Of a stretch of DNA of 64,000 bases, positions 46,833 through 55,990 are shown one piece after another (within the stretch, counting starts at the first letter, position 1; the number at the start of each line of letters is the position of its first letter). The DNA comes from Planococcus donghaensis MPA1U2. GTDB lineage: Bacteria; Bacillota; Bacilli; Bacillales_A; Planococcaceae. The notes under the pieces were generated by a model. That model had not been told where the DNA came from. It was given only the letters and a program-made list of their open reading frames with translations, and did not search any database. The stretch covers positions 62,001-126,000 of the forward strand of contig NZ_AEPB01000001.1 of NCBI RefSeq assembly GCF_000189395.1. Reading direction: 5' to 3'. Position numbers and translations under genes: made by a program.

Positions 46833-48110
46833 ATGACGAAACTGGTTCAAGAGCAAGAAACCGACCAAAGCGAACTTCTGCAAAAAGCGAAAAAGGCAAA
46901 ATACGCTTCAGCGATATTAGCAAAATCGACGACAAAGCAAAAGAATCAAGCTTTGCGTGCTATTTCAGCGCAATTGTTAGAAGAACAAGCGTATATTTTA
47001 ACGGAAAATAACAAAGACGTAGAAGTTGGCCGTCAAAATGAAATGAGTGAATCTTTAGTAGATCGTCTAAAGCTTGATGAGTCTCGGATAAAAGACATGG
47101 CGGATGCCTTAATTCAGCTAACGAAACTAGCAGACCCAGTAGGCGAAGTGCTTGAGAAGTGGGAACGTCCAAACGGTTTAACGATGTCCAAAATACGCGT
47201 ACCTTTAGGTGTTGTAGGCATGATCTACGAAGCGCGTCCCAATGTCACGGTAGATGCTTCAAGTTTATGTTTGAAAACAGGGAATGCGGTAGTGTTGCGC
47301 GGCAGTTCGACCGCCATCCATTCAAATAAAGCTATTGTTGCGGTTATTCATCGAGCACTTGAGAAAAGTGAGTTGCCTGTAGAATCGGTCCAATTATTAG
47401 AAGATACGAGCAGAGAAGCAGCATCTCACATGTTCAAGTTAAACCAATATTTAGATGTGCTAATTCCTCGTGGAGGCGCGAAGTTGATTCAGACGGTCGT
47501 TCAGAATTCTACCGTTCCGGTATTGGAAACAGGTGCAGGAAATTGTCATATTTATATTGATGAGACAGCGAACGTTCAAATGGCGATTGATATCGCTCTA
47601 AATGCCAAAACACAACGTCCATCTGTTTGTAACGCTTGTGAGAGCATTTTAGTCCATCAAGCATGGGCAGATAAGCATTTGCCGCTCTTGTTGAGCGCTT
47701 TACAAGATCAGCATGTGACAATACACGGTAATGAACCTGTACAAAAACTCTCACCTAATGTGATACCTGCGAAAAAAGAGGATTGGGGTACAGAATACCT
47801 CGGACTGGAAGTAGCAATAAAAACCGTTAGTGATGTTAGTGAAGCGATTGAGCACATTAATACGTACGGAACAAAACATTCAGAAGCGATTATTTCGAAA
47901 ACATCAGAAAACGTCGATCAATTTTTCATGGAAATCGATGCGGCTGCTGTGTATCACAATGCTTCTACTCGATTTACAGATGGTTTCGAATTTGGATTTG
48001 GTGCAGAAATCGGCATTAGTACACAAAAGCTTCATGCGCGAGGACCAATGGGCTTACCAGCTTTAACATCGACAAAATACATTATACGCGGCAATGGACA
48101 AATAAAATAA
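46833..48110 (+). CDS. proA: Gamma-glutamyl phosphate reductase
   Basis: A 425-residue aldehyde-dehydrogenase-fold enzyme reducing gamma-glutamyl phosphate to glutamate semialdehyde, the second proline step. The catalytic cysteine is Cys266 in [29 protein letters not shown] and the C-terminal [20 protein letters not shown] are family signatures. ATG at 46833 is preceded by AAAGGGG. It is the second gene of the proBA operon. Confidence 0.96.
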   Translation: MTKLVQEQETDQSELLQKAKKAKYASAILAKSTTKQKNQALRAISAQLLEEQAYILTENNKDVEVGRQNEMSESLVDRLKLDESRIKDMADALIQLTKLADPVGEVLEKWERPNGLTMSKIRVPLGVVGMIYEARPNVTVDASSLCLKTGNAVVLRGSSTAIHSNKAIVAVIHRALEKSELPVESVQLLEDTSREAASHMFKLNQYLDVLIPRGGAKLIQTVVQNSTVPVLETGAGNCHIYIDETANVQMAIDIALNAKTQRPSVCNACESILVHQAWADKHLPLLLSALQDQHVTIHGNEPVQKLSPNVIPAKKEDWGTEYLGLEVAIKTVSDVSEAIEHINTYGTKHSEAIISKTSENVDQFFMEIDAAAVYHNASTRFTDGFEFGFGAEIGISTQKLHARGPMGLPALTSTKYIIRGNGQIK

Positions 48111-48257
48111 AGAGTAAAAGAGGTATTGGGGTGATGCACCGTTTCAATACCTCTGTTTGACATGTTTAGTTGTGAAAACTCTTGATATTCTTAGAACTAT
48201 CGATTCACTTATATAGAAGAAAATCGCTATTTTTAGACAAGCTTATTTCTCATAGAT

Positions 48258-48353
48258 GCTAGCGGTGGCGCGTCCACGGGGTAGACGAAGCAAGAAGACA
48301 GGTGGTCTTCCTGGCTTCTGGCGGGAGTCATCCCCAAAGCGATCAGCGCGGTT
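48258..48353. repeat. GC-rich imperfect palindromic intergenic repeat
   Basis: A block much richer in G+C than the surrounding gap. Its core hairpin pairs GAAGC (48287-48291) with GCTTC (48314-48318) and GAAGAC (48294-48299) with GTCTTC (48305-48310) around AGGTG. An outer arm pairs GGGG..GAC (48278-48286) with GTC..CCCC (48327-48335). The form recalls the structured intergenic repeats common in Bacillaceae and Planococcaceae genomes. Only one copy is in this window, so its repeat nature is inference. The remaining 48111-48257 shows nothing else. Confidence 0.5.
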
Positions 48354-48396
48354 TATAGCTTTGCAAACTGCACAAATAAACTTTATCTAAAATCTG

Positions 48397-48431
48397 AAAG
48401 GACCCGGAGCAAAAGCTTCGGGTCCTTTTTT
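48397..48431. terminator. Bidirectional terminator
   Basis: AAAGGACCCGGAGC pairs with GCTTCGGGTCCTTT (one mismatch) around a short A-rich loop. It serves proBA (+) and the DUF4395 gene (-). Confidence 0.88.
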
Positions 48432-48843
48432 ATGCCTGAACTTTAGTACGGTTGTGTTTCCACATCATATAACGGTAACGAATTGTACAGCCGATGCAGT
48501 AACCCATCAATGCTACACCTGCCGCAACAATGACCATGACACTAAAGGCAAAGCCAAGTAATGGTAAACCAATAGAAAAGAATAAGAACGAAAGTCCTAA
48601 ACAAATAGTGGCTATCCATTGGTTAAACAATTGTTGATCTCGGTCTTCTTGTAGATAGCTCGCCATGGGCTTTTTCAAAAAACGGCGGCTCCATAAAATA
48701 ACGGGGTTTTTCTTAGTGATTAATGTATAAGCTCCAACAACAAATGGGATCAATAAAATAGCTGGATGGAGCAATAATGCCATAACGACTGTAACGACGA
48801 TAAAAGCTTGGTTGGTTTGGACAAGGGGTTTTGGAATAGACAT
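48430..48843 (-). CDS. DUF4395 family membrane protein
   Basis: A 137-residue protein with four hydrophobic segments (about 15-38, 40-50, 80-97 and 100-122). IPKPLVQTNQAFIV at the N-terminus and GYCIGCTIRYR near the C-terminus match the DUF4395 family of unknown function; the CxxxC-like GCTI segment is conserved in that family. ATG at 48843 follows GGAGG with 7-bp spacing; an in-frame GTG two codons earlier is too close. No operon partner. Confidence 0.75.
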   Translation of the reverse strand: MSIPKPLVQTNQAFIVVTVVMALLLHPAILLIPFVVGAYTLITKKNPVILWSRRFLKKPMASYLQEDRDQQLFNQWIATICLGLSFLFFSIGLPLLGFAFSVMVIVAAGVALMGYCIGCTIRYRYMMWKHNRTKVQA

Positions 48844-48934
48844 AAACACGCCTCCTTCGATTTCAACCTATTATACCAAGAGACTTACTAGGTTTAAAGA
48901 AAAATGCTTAAAAAAAGAATTTTTTATTATTTTT

Positions 48935-50293
48935 TTACATCAAATGAGAAATAAACAAAGTCGCCATACCGAAATAAATTAATAAAGACAGAATATCGTT
49001 AATGGTCGTAATTAAAGGACCGGAAGCCACCGCTGGATCAATATTGAACCTGTACAAAATAAGAGGAATAATCGTGCCAGCCAACGTTCCGATAATTAAC
49101 GTCATTAATAACGATCCACCAACAACAATTCCTAATACGAAATTACCTTGCCAGATATAAGCAATTAACAAAATAAGGACAGAACAAATAACGCCAATAA
49201 TGATACCGACCCATAATTCTCGAATGATCAGCTTAATGGTTTGCTTAAAATCAAGCTTTTGCGAAGCCAGTCCGCGAACAACAACAGACAGGGATTGCGT
49301 ACCAGTGTTTCCAGTCATCCCGGCAATTAACGGCATAAAAAACGTTAAAGCTACAACGGTTTGTAGCGTATTTTCGAAGCGACTAATAATACTGCCTGAA
49401 AACAATCCGATAAACAAGAGTAAAATTAGCCAAGGCAGTCGGCGGTAAGCCGCTGTCCAAGCAGGGGTGTTAAAGTCAATCGATTTACCAGAAGCTGATA
49501 ATTTTTCAATATCTTCATTCGCTTCTTGCATGACCACATCGATTACGTCATCGACAGTGATAATCCCAGCAAGTGTATTGTCATTTTCAACAATTGGCAA
49601 TGTGACAAAATCGTACCGGCTAATGATTTGGGCTACATCTTCTTGGTCCATCAACACGTCAGCTTTGACGACTCGCTTATACATCACTTCTTCGATTTTG
49701 TCTTCAAGATTCCCAAGGATTAAATCCTTATAGGAAACCACTCCAAGCAGTTTTTTATCTTCATCGACAATATAAAGATAGTTGAGGTATTCCGCTAATT
49801 CTGCAAAGTGCCGGATCTTATCAATAGCATCGCGAATTGTATAATGACGTGGAATCCAAACATAACGGTTATTCATAAGTCGCCCGGCTGTTTCAGGAGG
49901 GTAGGTCATTGTACTTTGGACAAATTTAGAATCGTCTTGGTTTATTTGAGACAAAAGCTCTTCAATGCGTTCCGGCTCAAGGTCGGCCAACAGCAATGCT
50001 AAATCGTCATTATCCATGCGGTCGAGTACTTTTGAGGACTTTTCCACGCCTAATTTCTGAAGAATGTCGATTTGTTCGATTTTTGGAAGTTCTTGCATCA
50101 ATTCGGTTAATTGGCGAATGGATAAATAGAGCAAGAATTTATTGCGGTGCTTTTCTGGTAAGTGACGGTATTGAATTGCCATATCGTATGGTTGCAACTC
50201 ATCTAGAATTTCTTGAAATTCAGTTAGTTTGCCTTCTTTTAAAGACTTGATCAAAGCCAATGTGATTTCGTCTTCACGTAATGCTATGGACAT
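48935..50293 (-). CDS. mgtE: Magnesium transporter MgtE
   Basis: A 452-residue MgtE channel. The cytoplasmic N domain spans about 1-130 (superhelical, LLADLEPERIEELLSQ), two CBS domains about 135-255 (VSYKDLILGNLEDKIEEVM; GIITVDDVIDVV), a plug helix follows, and five transmembrane helices span about 280-452, including MTGNTGTQSLSVVVRG at the pore. It lets Mg2+ in and is gated by Mg2+ binding to the cytoplasmic domains. ATG at 50293 follows AGGAG. No M-box riboswitch was found upstream. Confidence 0.95.
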   Translation of the reverse strand: MSIALREDEITLALIKSLKEGKLTEFQEILDELQPYDMAIQYRHLPEKHRNKFLLYLSIRQLTELMQELPKIEQIDILQKLGVEKSSKVLDRMDNDDLALLLADLEPERIEELLSQINQDDSKFVQSTMTYPPETAGRLMNNRYVWIPRHYTIRDAIDKIRHFAELAEYLNYLYIVDEDKKLLGVVSYKDLILGNLEDKIEEVMYKRVVKADVLMDQEDVAQIISRYDFVTLPIVENDNTLAGIITVDDVIDVVMQEANEDIEKLSASGKSIDFNTPAWTAAYRRLPWLILLLFIGLFSGSIISRFENTLQTVVALTFFMPLIAGMTGNTGTQSLSVVVRGLASQKLDFKQTIKLIIRELWVGIIIGVICSVLILLIAYIWQGNFVLGIVVGGSLLMTLIIGTLAGTIIPLILYRFNIDPAVASGPLITTINDILSLLIYFGMATLFISHLM

Positions 50294-50405
50294 GGGATTC
50301 ACTCCTTTTGTATAAAATACTGAGATGCTATTGTTGATTATTACGTTAAATCTTTCATATGAAAAGAATTATTTAAAAAAGATGGCAAAAATGCATTATT
50401 TAACA

Positions 50406-50411
50406 TATAAT
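50406..50411 (+). promoter_or_regulatory. Candidate -10 of the riboswitch transcript
   Basis: TATAAT lies just upstream of the c-di-GMP aptamer, with a poor -35 (TGGCAA, 50383-50388) at 17 bp. It would start transcription right at the aptamer. Confidence 0.4.
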
Positions 50412-50423
50412 GATAAAAATCTG

Positions 50424-50507
50424 AAAAAGGCAAACTCCATCGAAAGAGGAGGACGCAAAGCCATGAGCCTAACCGTTGAAAAACGCAAGGTCGTCAGGTT
50501 GCCAGGG
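50424..50507 (+). ncRNA. Cyclic di-GMP-I (GEMM-I) riboswitch aptamer
   Basis: The class-I core is clear: GGCAAAC (50429-50435), a P2 stem CTCC/GGAG capped with a GAAA-containing loop, GGACGCAAAGCC (50451-50462), and a P3 arm with the GCCTAACC receptor and GGTTGCC closing. The base corresponding to G20 of the V. cholerae Vc2 RNA (first G of GGCAAAC) is G, as in c-di-GMP binders, not A as in cGAMP-binding relatives. It stands immediately upstream of the secreted protein gene at 50554. Confidence 0.92.
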
Positions 50508-50544
50508 TCTCGTTCTTTGAGCCACGGCTTACAGAACGGGAGGG
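50508..50544 (+). promoter_or_regulatory. Expression platform hairpin covering the RBS
   Basis: TCTCGTTCT (50508-50516) pairs with AGAACGGGA (50533-50541; one G-U). The right arm takes up part of the ribosome binding site GGGAGGG (50538-50544). No T-run follows, so control is likely translational. Whether c-di-GMP turns the gene on or off cannot be settled by eye. Confidence 0.55.
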
Positions 50545-50553
50545 TATGGGAAA

Positions 50554-51423
50554 ATGAAAAAACTAATGATGGCGGGTGTATTGTTGTTGTTTATGCTGAC
50601 ACAAACGGGTGTCAACGCTCATGCGATGGAGTTAGATGTAAAAGCGACATGGTTGTGGAATCCGTGGATGATTTATAGTGATGAAGCGGGCACACTAGCG
50701 TTTTTAGAAAGCAAAGAAGTCAACAAAGTATATGTCCAAATTGACGAAGACATACCAGTGGCTGTCTACCAAAGCTTTATTGAAAAAGCGGGAGCATCCG
50801 GCATGACAATATATGCATTAGACGGGGCTAATGATTGGGTAGCGCCTAAAGGCTTTACCAAACAAGACCGATTGATGAACTGGCTATCTACGTATCAGCA
50901 AGAGGCTTTACCGGCTCAGAAATTTACAGGTGTCCATTTGGATGTCGAACCGTATTTATATAGTGGGTGGAATACAAACCGAGCGGCAACGATCAAATCG
51001 TACCAATCTCTTTTAAGTAAAGCAGCAACTAGTACAGCAGCGATGAATTTACCACTTGAGGCGGATATGCCTTTCTGGTTCGATGAAATCGCTTATAAAA
51101 ATACGTACGGCAAAGGTGTACTCGCCGAATGGGTAATTGCTAATACAGATAGTGTTACGTTAATGGCATACCGAGATTCAGCAGCAATGATTACAGAACT
51201 CGTAAAAAATGAAGTAGCTTATGCAGAGAAATATGGAAAAACCGTTGTAGTCGGAGTGGAGACAGGGCAAACCGATGAAGGCAATAATATTTCTTTCTTT
51301 GAAGAAGGCGAAGCTTTCATGAATGGTGAGTTAGCGAAAGTGTCAGCTTATTATTCGACAGCAGCTGGATTTGGCGGGGTAGCTATTCATCATGTGGATA
51401 GCTGGAAAACAATGAAACCTTAA
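50554..51423 (+). CDS. Secreted TIM-barrel-like protein under c-di-GMP riboswitch control
   Basis: A 289-residue protein with a signal peptide (about 1-24, cleavage near NAHA). I do not recognise a named family. The mature part alternates strands and helices as in a beta/alpha barrel: KVYVQIDE, MTIYALDG, FTGVHLDVEPY, LPLEADMPFW, DSVTLMAYRD, KTVVVGVETG and GFGGVAIHHVDSW look like successive core strands. The strand-end acids Asp130 and Glu132 (DVEP) suggest a glycosidase-like active site, resembling GH18-type layouts; this is inference. GGGAGGG precedes the ATG. The riboswitch links it to the c-di-GMP enzymes elsewhere in the window. A role in trimming or modifying exopolysaccharide is plausible. 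Confidence 0.75.
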   Translation: MKKLMMAGVLLLFMLTQTGVNAHAMELDVKATWLWNPWMIYSDEAGTLAFLESKEVNKVYVQIDEDIPVAVYQSFIEKAGASGMTIYALDGANDWVAPKGFTKQDRLMNWLSTYQQEALPAQKFTGVHLDVEPYLYSGWNTNRAATIKSYQSLLSKAATSTAAMNLPLEADMPFWFDEIAYKNTYGKGVLAEWVIANTDSVTLMAYRDSAAMITELVKNEVAYAEKYGKTVVVGVETGQTDEGNNISFFEEGEAFMNGELAKVSAYYSTAAGFGGVAIHHVDSWKTMKP

Positions 51424-51427
51424 AATC

Positions 51428-51476
51428 TAAAAAACTGACGGAGAAAAGGATAATCCTTTTCTCCGTCAGTTTTTAA
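51428..51476. terminator. Bidirectional long-stem terminator
   Basis: AAAACTGACGGAGAAAAGG pairs perfectly with CCTTTTCTCCGTCAGTTTT between the two convergent genes, with A and T tails on both sides. Confidence 0.92.
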
Positions 51477-51487
51477 TTTTTTACATA

Positions 51488-54400
51488 TTATTCGGTTTCT
51501 CCAAACGTTTCTTGGAGAATGTAATAGGATTGTTTTAATCGTTCTTCAGACTGTGGCAATCCCCATGTTTCCCACGAATATTGAGCAACTTTCTTAGAAT
51601 CAAAAGCCTCTACAACTTCTCCGTCTTTGCTTGTTAAGTTCGCCGCAATATCTATACCTTTGATTGTTTGAGAAGCTTCGATGCCATCTTTATAAAGGTC
51701 ACCCGTAAATTCTCGTTTTGCTGGGTCTTTCGCATTTAACAACATCCATGGAATACGTATTTCCATAATGCCGGTCTTTTCATCGTAATAATAATCATTC
51801 AACGAATCGTAGTCTTCGTGTTCTGGATTGGCAATGCCAAATTGGAAAATACCTGTTTCATAAGAAGAAAACGGTAGGATTTCTCCGGTATCCGGACGCA
51901 CAAATTCTTTATTCAGAGCCAATCGAACTGGATGGAATGTCGATTCAATGTTTTCTTCTGCTGGAATCATTTTCAAACGTTCATGATAATCATAGTAAAA
52001 GCTATCATAATCGCCCGCTACTTGCAGTTGTGCTTGTTCAAGATTTTCAATCTTTAGCTGAAAGTCAGCCAGAAATTCAGTTTCTTCTAAAGCATCGACG
52101 GCAATGCCTTTGTTATTCCGAATACTAAAATAAAGATTAAAATCTTTTTCAGTCCACCATTTTTTATTGGTAGGATTGAATTGGGCTTTGATGTAGACAT
52201 ATCGCTCATCTGAATCCATCGTAACGCTATTAAGTGCGCCAGATTCTTTTTCGTAAAGTGTTTTACCATCTTTCCAATCGTCTACGCCATCGACTTTCAC
52301 TTTGTGACGATCGAAACTCAAGAGGCCAAATTGTTGTTCATTTGTTTGAGCATTAGACCAAAATGGTCGTTCGTTTGGATTGTCGTAGTCCATTGTATTC
52401 CATGTCCGTTTAAACCACTCATCTTGCCATGTAAAGACCATCCCACCTAGCATGCCTTCTTCAAGAATGTCCTCGTACATGTGACTGACGATTTCACCTT
52501 GCTCTTTTTCAGAGATAAACCCTTGGTTCCAACCAAATGGATTTTCATGAGTCATCCCGCGTGAGGCAGGGACTCCAAACTCCGCAATCAGAACCGGCAT
52601 GTCGTGCGAGTCATTTAAATCTTTTAAATAGCCGGCGTAGTTATTAAATTCTCCGCGGTGATCAACGTACTCTGTATAGCGTTCTTCTAAATTTAAGAAA
52701 TCAGGGTAATACGGATAGACGTGATACGAAGCAAACATGCCCACGGTATCTGCAATATCTTTTGTTTTAATATGATTTGGATCTACAGTAGCCATGTCTT
52801 CTTGAGCGCTTGGCTCTGCAGGCTGATCGATATTATCGGTTGTTACCCAGTTAGTAAAGCTTAAAGGACGCATACTTTCGTACGTATCGAGTTCATAAGA
52901 AGCGAGAAGGTCTAATTGCTGTGCTAACCAATTTTCCATCGGGTTGGCATTTTCCGTGTAGACATACTGGCCTTGGTAATCGCCAAGATTGGGATAATCC
53001 TGCACCATTTGATCGACCATAATAGGGAACCATTCGATACCAACCATCCAACCGATCACATAAGGTGAGATGTCTGTTTTATAGTTGCCATATGCATGTC
53101 CCGGCTGTTGTTCAACAACAGCATCGCCATGGACAACATCCACAATCTTTTTAACTTCTGCTTGAAAGCGTTCGGTAATTTCAGGATCAAAAGCATCTAA
53201 AGATTCTACTAAAGGTTCTTCATCAATCCAAACCCCGTGATACAAGTAAAGCGGTTCTTTAGCGGTAGCGTTATATGCTGCAAAAGCTTCATAAAAAGTA
53301 GGGGGGTGAAGTGTATAAACACGCACCGCATTTGCATTCATGTCACCAATTGCTTTAAACCAGCGGTCATATTCCGCACGTGTAATAGCGGCTTCACCAG
53401 GAAACGTTCCAGGTTTGGCCATGCCTAAGTTTACACCTTTAATAGTAAGAGGCTGCCATTTACCGTTTTCGTAAACTTCAAATGTTTGATCGTTTATACG
53501 AGAAGGATATGAAATGCCATTTTCGACAGCCAGCGTTTTTTGTGCTTTTTCAATAGGTGCTTTTTTGTCTTCGGCATTTGCCAAAATGGACTCCATCATT
53601 GGGATATACGTTTTCCAGTAAAAGCTCTTTTCAGCGTCTAATGATTCTGTAGACAGGAAAGAACGTAGTTTTGAGAAACCTGCAAAGCGGTAGAAATTCG
53701 GAACATCATTGATATCAACAAAATCCCCTGCAAAATAGTAAAGGTCGGCACCGTATTTCGATTGGTGGAACACTGCCGGGAAGTTCTGTGGAATGCCCGC
53801 TTTTTCCAACTTCTCTTTACCTGAATCCTGTAAGTCCCACTGGTAATCTGCAAGAACTTCCGTTTCTGGAGCAGCCAAATTAATGTCAAACCAATAATCG
53901 AAAGAAGGGCTCTCTGTCAAATCAAACTGAGCAATGCCTTGCTCAGTAAATGCAAGGTTAAGACCGTTGCTGCCAATTTCCTCAGCATCTTCAGAAAGCA
54001 CAACAATTTCACCTGAATCGTCGTTAACTAACACAAATCCAGCACCCTCAAACTGCCATTGCTCACCATTTTTTTCGTAATTAGTAACAATCCACTGCGG
54101 AACGGCATCTGTAGAAGTTTGGAGCTCTTCAAAATAACGACCACTCCAACCGCTCCATTCAAGACCTAAAAACTTATTCATATCTTTAGATACTTCTGTA
54201 GAAGTCGGAGAAGCGAACGTGTTGAACTCCATGACTAAGTCTGTACCTTCAGACTGGACTTGCTGTTTAATCGCTTGCCACTCATCCATTTGAAGTCCGC
54301 CTGTGATCATAGATGAACTACCAGGTGTTTTTTCTTGAGTCTGCCACGGGAGATCTTCTTCGTAAACTCCATAAGAATCTGCCAAATAAATAAGGTCAGT

Positions 54401-54688
54401 TCCGGAATAATCTGTAGGTAATTCACGAATCGTATAACTTTCGTCTGTTTCATCTGGAACAAAACCGTAGTAATCGGTCGTAGCATTATAGGCCTGTTCT
54501 GTTTCAGAAACGTAGCGCTGATGATTTAAAAGCCATGTTAGACCTTTATGTTCCCTATAGCTTTCGGTGGGAACGGTTTTATCGATAATAGCGACATTAA
54601 CTATTTTTTCTTCTTTTAAAAACCAAATTAAAATAGGGAGTGCAAGTAAAAGTATCACTCCACCAATAGACAAAATTATTTTTTTCAT
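51488..54688 (-). CDS. Membrane-anchored clan GH-A-like glycoside hydrolase
   Basis: 1066 residues with one N-terminal transmembrane anchor (about 4-24) and an extracellular body. Residues about 30-390 are poorly characterised. A TIM barrel at about 415-800 resembles GH2/GH5-type catalytic domains: GVNLGMAKPG and NANAVRVYTLHPP near its start, candidate acid/base Glu552 (VGIEWFP) and nucleophile Glu703 (LIAEFGVPASRG), then FTWQDEWFKRTW. The two glutamates at barrel-strand ends, about 150 apart, fit a retaining glycosidase. A beta-sandwich like a carbohydrate-binding module fills about 830-1050. Substrate unknown. Convergent with the riboswitch-controlled gene. Its start lacks a strong ribosome binding site (only GAGCGG nearby). 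Confidence 0.75.
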   Translation of the reverse strand: MKKIILSIGGVILLLALPILIWFLKEEKIVNVAIIDKTVPTESYREHKGLTWLLNHQRYVSETEQAYNATTDYYGFVPDETDESYTIRELPTDYSGTDLIYLADSYGVYEEDLPWQTQEKTPGSSSMITGGLQMDEWQAIKQQVQSEGTDLVMEFNTFASPTSTEVSKDMNKFLGLEWSGWSGRYFEELQTSTDAVPQWIVTNYEKNGEQWQFEGAGFVLVNDDSGEIVVLSEDAEEIGSNGLNLAFTEQGIAQFDLTESPSFDYWFDINLAAPETEVLADYQWDLQDSGKEKLEKAGIPQNFPAVFHQSKYGADLYYFAGDFVDINDVPNFYRFAGFSKLRSFLSTESLDAEKSFYWKTYIPMMESILANAEDKKAPIEKAQKTLAVENGISYPSRINDQTFEVYENGKWQPLTIKGVNLGMAKPGTFPGEAAITRAEYDRWFKAIGDMNANAVRVYTLHPPTFYEAFAAYNATAKEPLYLYHGVWIDEEPLVESLDAFDPEITERFQAEVKKIVDVVHGDAVVEQQPGHAYGNYKTDISPYVIGWMVGIEWFPIMVDQMVQDYPNLGDYQGQYVYTENANPMENWLAQQLDLLASYELDTYESMRPLSFTNWVTTDNIDQPAEPSAQEDMATVDPNHIKTKDIADTVGMFASYHVYPYYPDFLNLEERYTEYVDHRGEFNNYAGYLKDLNDSHDMPVLIAEFGVPASRGMTHENPFGWNQGFISEKEQGEIVSHMYEDILEEGMLGGMVFTWQDEWFKRTWNTMDYDNPNERPFWSNAQTNEQQFGLLSFDRHKVKVDGVDDWKDGKTLYEKESGALNSVTMDSDERYVYIKAQFNPTNKKWWTEKDFNLYFSIRNNKGIAVDALEETEFLADFQLKIENLEQAQLQVAGDYDSFYYDYHERLKMIPAEENIESTFHPVRLALNKEFVRPDTGEILPFSSYETGIFQFGIANPEHEDYDSLNDYYYDEKTGIMEIRIPWMLLNAKDPAKREFTGDLYKDGIEASQTIKGIDIAANLTSKDGEVVEAFDSKKVAQYSWETWGLPQSEERLKQSYYILQETFGETE

Positions 54689-54783
54689 ATGAACCGCTCA
54701 TTTCTAATTTTAAAATATCACTCACAAGCCATTATAGCTTAAAAGACATTATAAATAGAAAGAAATTACCTTTTTTCTCAAAA

Positions 54784-54810
54784 TAAAAAGACTCGATTTG
54801 GTCGAGTCTC
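54784..54810 (-). terminator. Terminator of mtnWXBD
   Basis: GACTCGA (54790-54796) pairs with TCGAGTC (54802-54808). On the minus strand it is followed by TTTTTATTTT. Confidence 0.88.
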
Positions 54811-54829
54811 TTCTTATTAGCTAGTCGAT

Positions 54830-55360
54830 TTATACGGTGCTTTCTTCTTGATAAACAGGGACCCATCCTTCAGTTGTGACGAAAATACGAATGGCCACGA
54901 CTTTCCGATCTTCAGCAAGAGTAAAGTAATGTGTGATGTTTTCAGGAACCGAAATGAGGTCGCCTGGCGTCAAATGAACTTCAAAGAAATTCTCATCTTT
55001 TCCTTGAATAATGAAAACCCCATGTCCGCTGACGATATAGCGTACTTCATCGTCTGTATGGATATGTTTGCGTTGGAAGTTTTTTAACAGCTCATCTAAT
55101 TTAGGGTTAGAGTCTGATAAAGAAATAATATCCGCTGCCTGATAGCCTCGGCGTTCTGAGATATCACTGATTTCTGTTTGAAATGCTTGAAGAATTTCAT
55201 CTTTATCGGTATCCGTCAAATCGAATTTTTCACGTAAATGCGCTGGTAATTTATCGATATCCCAATGCTCGTAAACAACCTCTTGTTGTTCCAAAAATGC
55301 AGCGACTTCGCTTTGCGCTTTAATCGTTTTTTCTGTTCCTTGAATTTTAATGATAGCCAT
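54830..55360 (-). CDS. mtnD: Acireductone dioxygenase
   Basis: A 176-residue cupin enzyme converting acireductone to 2-oxo-4-methylthiobutyrate and formate (Fe form) in methionine salvage. The metal ligands are in RKHIHTDDEVRYIV (two His and a Glu) and in ENITHYF (third His). It is the last gene of the mtnW-X-B-D unit, 15 bp after mtnB, with AAGGGAG before the ATG. Confidence 0.95.
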   Translation of the reverse strand: MAIIKIQGTEKTIKAQSEVAAFLEQQEVVYEHWDIDKLPAHLREKFDLTDTDKDEILQAFQTEISDISERRGYQAADIISLSDSNPKLDELLKNFQRKHIHTDDEVRYIVSGHGVFIIQGKDENFFEVHLTPGDLISVPENITHYFTLAEDRKVVAIRIFVTTEGWVPVYQEESTV

Positions 55361-55375
55361 GTTAATCTCCCTTTC

Positions 55376-55990
55376 TTACTTTAATTGTAGTTGTAAGGCC
55401 AATTGGTATTGAAACAAAAATTCACAAGCTTCAAGTAGTTTTTTCGCCTCAAAGCTATTTTTCCCCCAAACAGTAATTCCATGGTTACGGATTAGAACAG
55501 CTCCTTTATCTGCAGAAATAGTGGACTCAAACTCCCGCGTGAGTGTGGGAATATCTGCGTGATTTGCAATAATAGGAATTGTTAGGACCGCGTCTTCTTC
55601 CCACAACCCAAAAGCTTTAATCAGTTCCTGTCCTTGGAAGTCGATTTTTCCAGCGTCACCATATAATTCTGAAATGACATTATTAGCAACTGTATGGACG
55701 TGAAGGCTGCAACCGGCTTGGGTTTTTTTATAAATTGCACAATGCAATAAAGTTTCAGCAGAGGGTGTTAAAAATCTTTCGATAATAGGTTGTCCATTTC
55801 CATCCACTAGTAGAAAGTCTTCATCTGTACGTTTTTTCTTATCTTTGCCACTAGCAGTGACTAAGAATTCGAGTGGTTCATCAGCGACTTTAATAGCAAG
55901 ATTTCCACTCGTCCCCATAAACCAATCGCGAACTGCTAGTTCATCTTTAACGTCCGCCAGTTCAAGCCATTTTTCATTCACTGCAATCAT
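55376..55990 (-). CDS. mtnB: Methylthioribulose-1-phosphate dehydratase
   Basis: A 204-residue class-II aldolase-fold zinc enzyme that dehydrates methylthioribulose-1-phosphate. GTSGNLAIK is the substrate loop, [10 protein letters not shown] carries two zinc histidines and [11 protein letters not shown] the third. It overlaps mtnX by 4 bp (ATGA), indicating translational coupling. Confidence 0.95.
   Translation of the reverse strand: MIAVNEKWLELADVKDELAVRDWFMGTSGNLAIKVADEPLEFLVTASGKDKKKRTDEDFLLVDGNGQPIIERFLTPSAETLLHCAIYKKTQAGCSLHVHTVANNVISELYGDAGKIDFQGQELIKAFGLWEEDAVLTIPIIANHADIPTLTREFESTISADKGAVLIRNHGITVWGKNSFEAKKLLEACEFLFQYQLALQLQLK

Noticed and set aside
48258-48353. tRNA or CRISPR-type element in the GC-rich gap
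   Set aside because: No cloverleaf, anticodon arm or CCA context and no repeated spacer units; it is a single imperfect palindrome.
50294-50420. Possible M-box (Mg2+) riboswitch before mgtE
   Set aside because: The leader on the mgtE side shows none of the conserved M-box blocks; the structured RNA in this gap is on the other strand and is a c-di-GMP aptamer.
50325-50678. 117-codon open frame across the c-di-GMP riboswitch
   Set aside because: It overlaps the conserved RNA aptamer and the start of the secreted protein gene in another frame; the RNA and signal peptide explain the sequence better.
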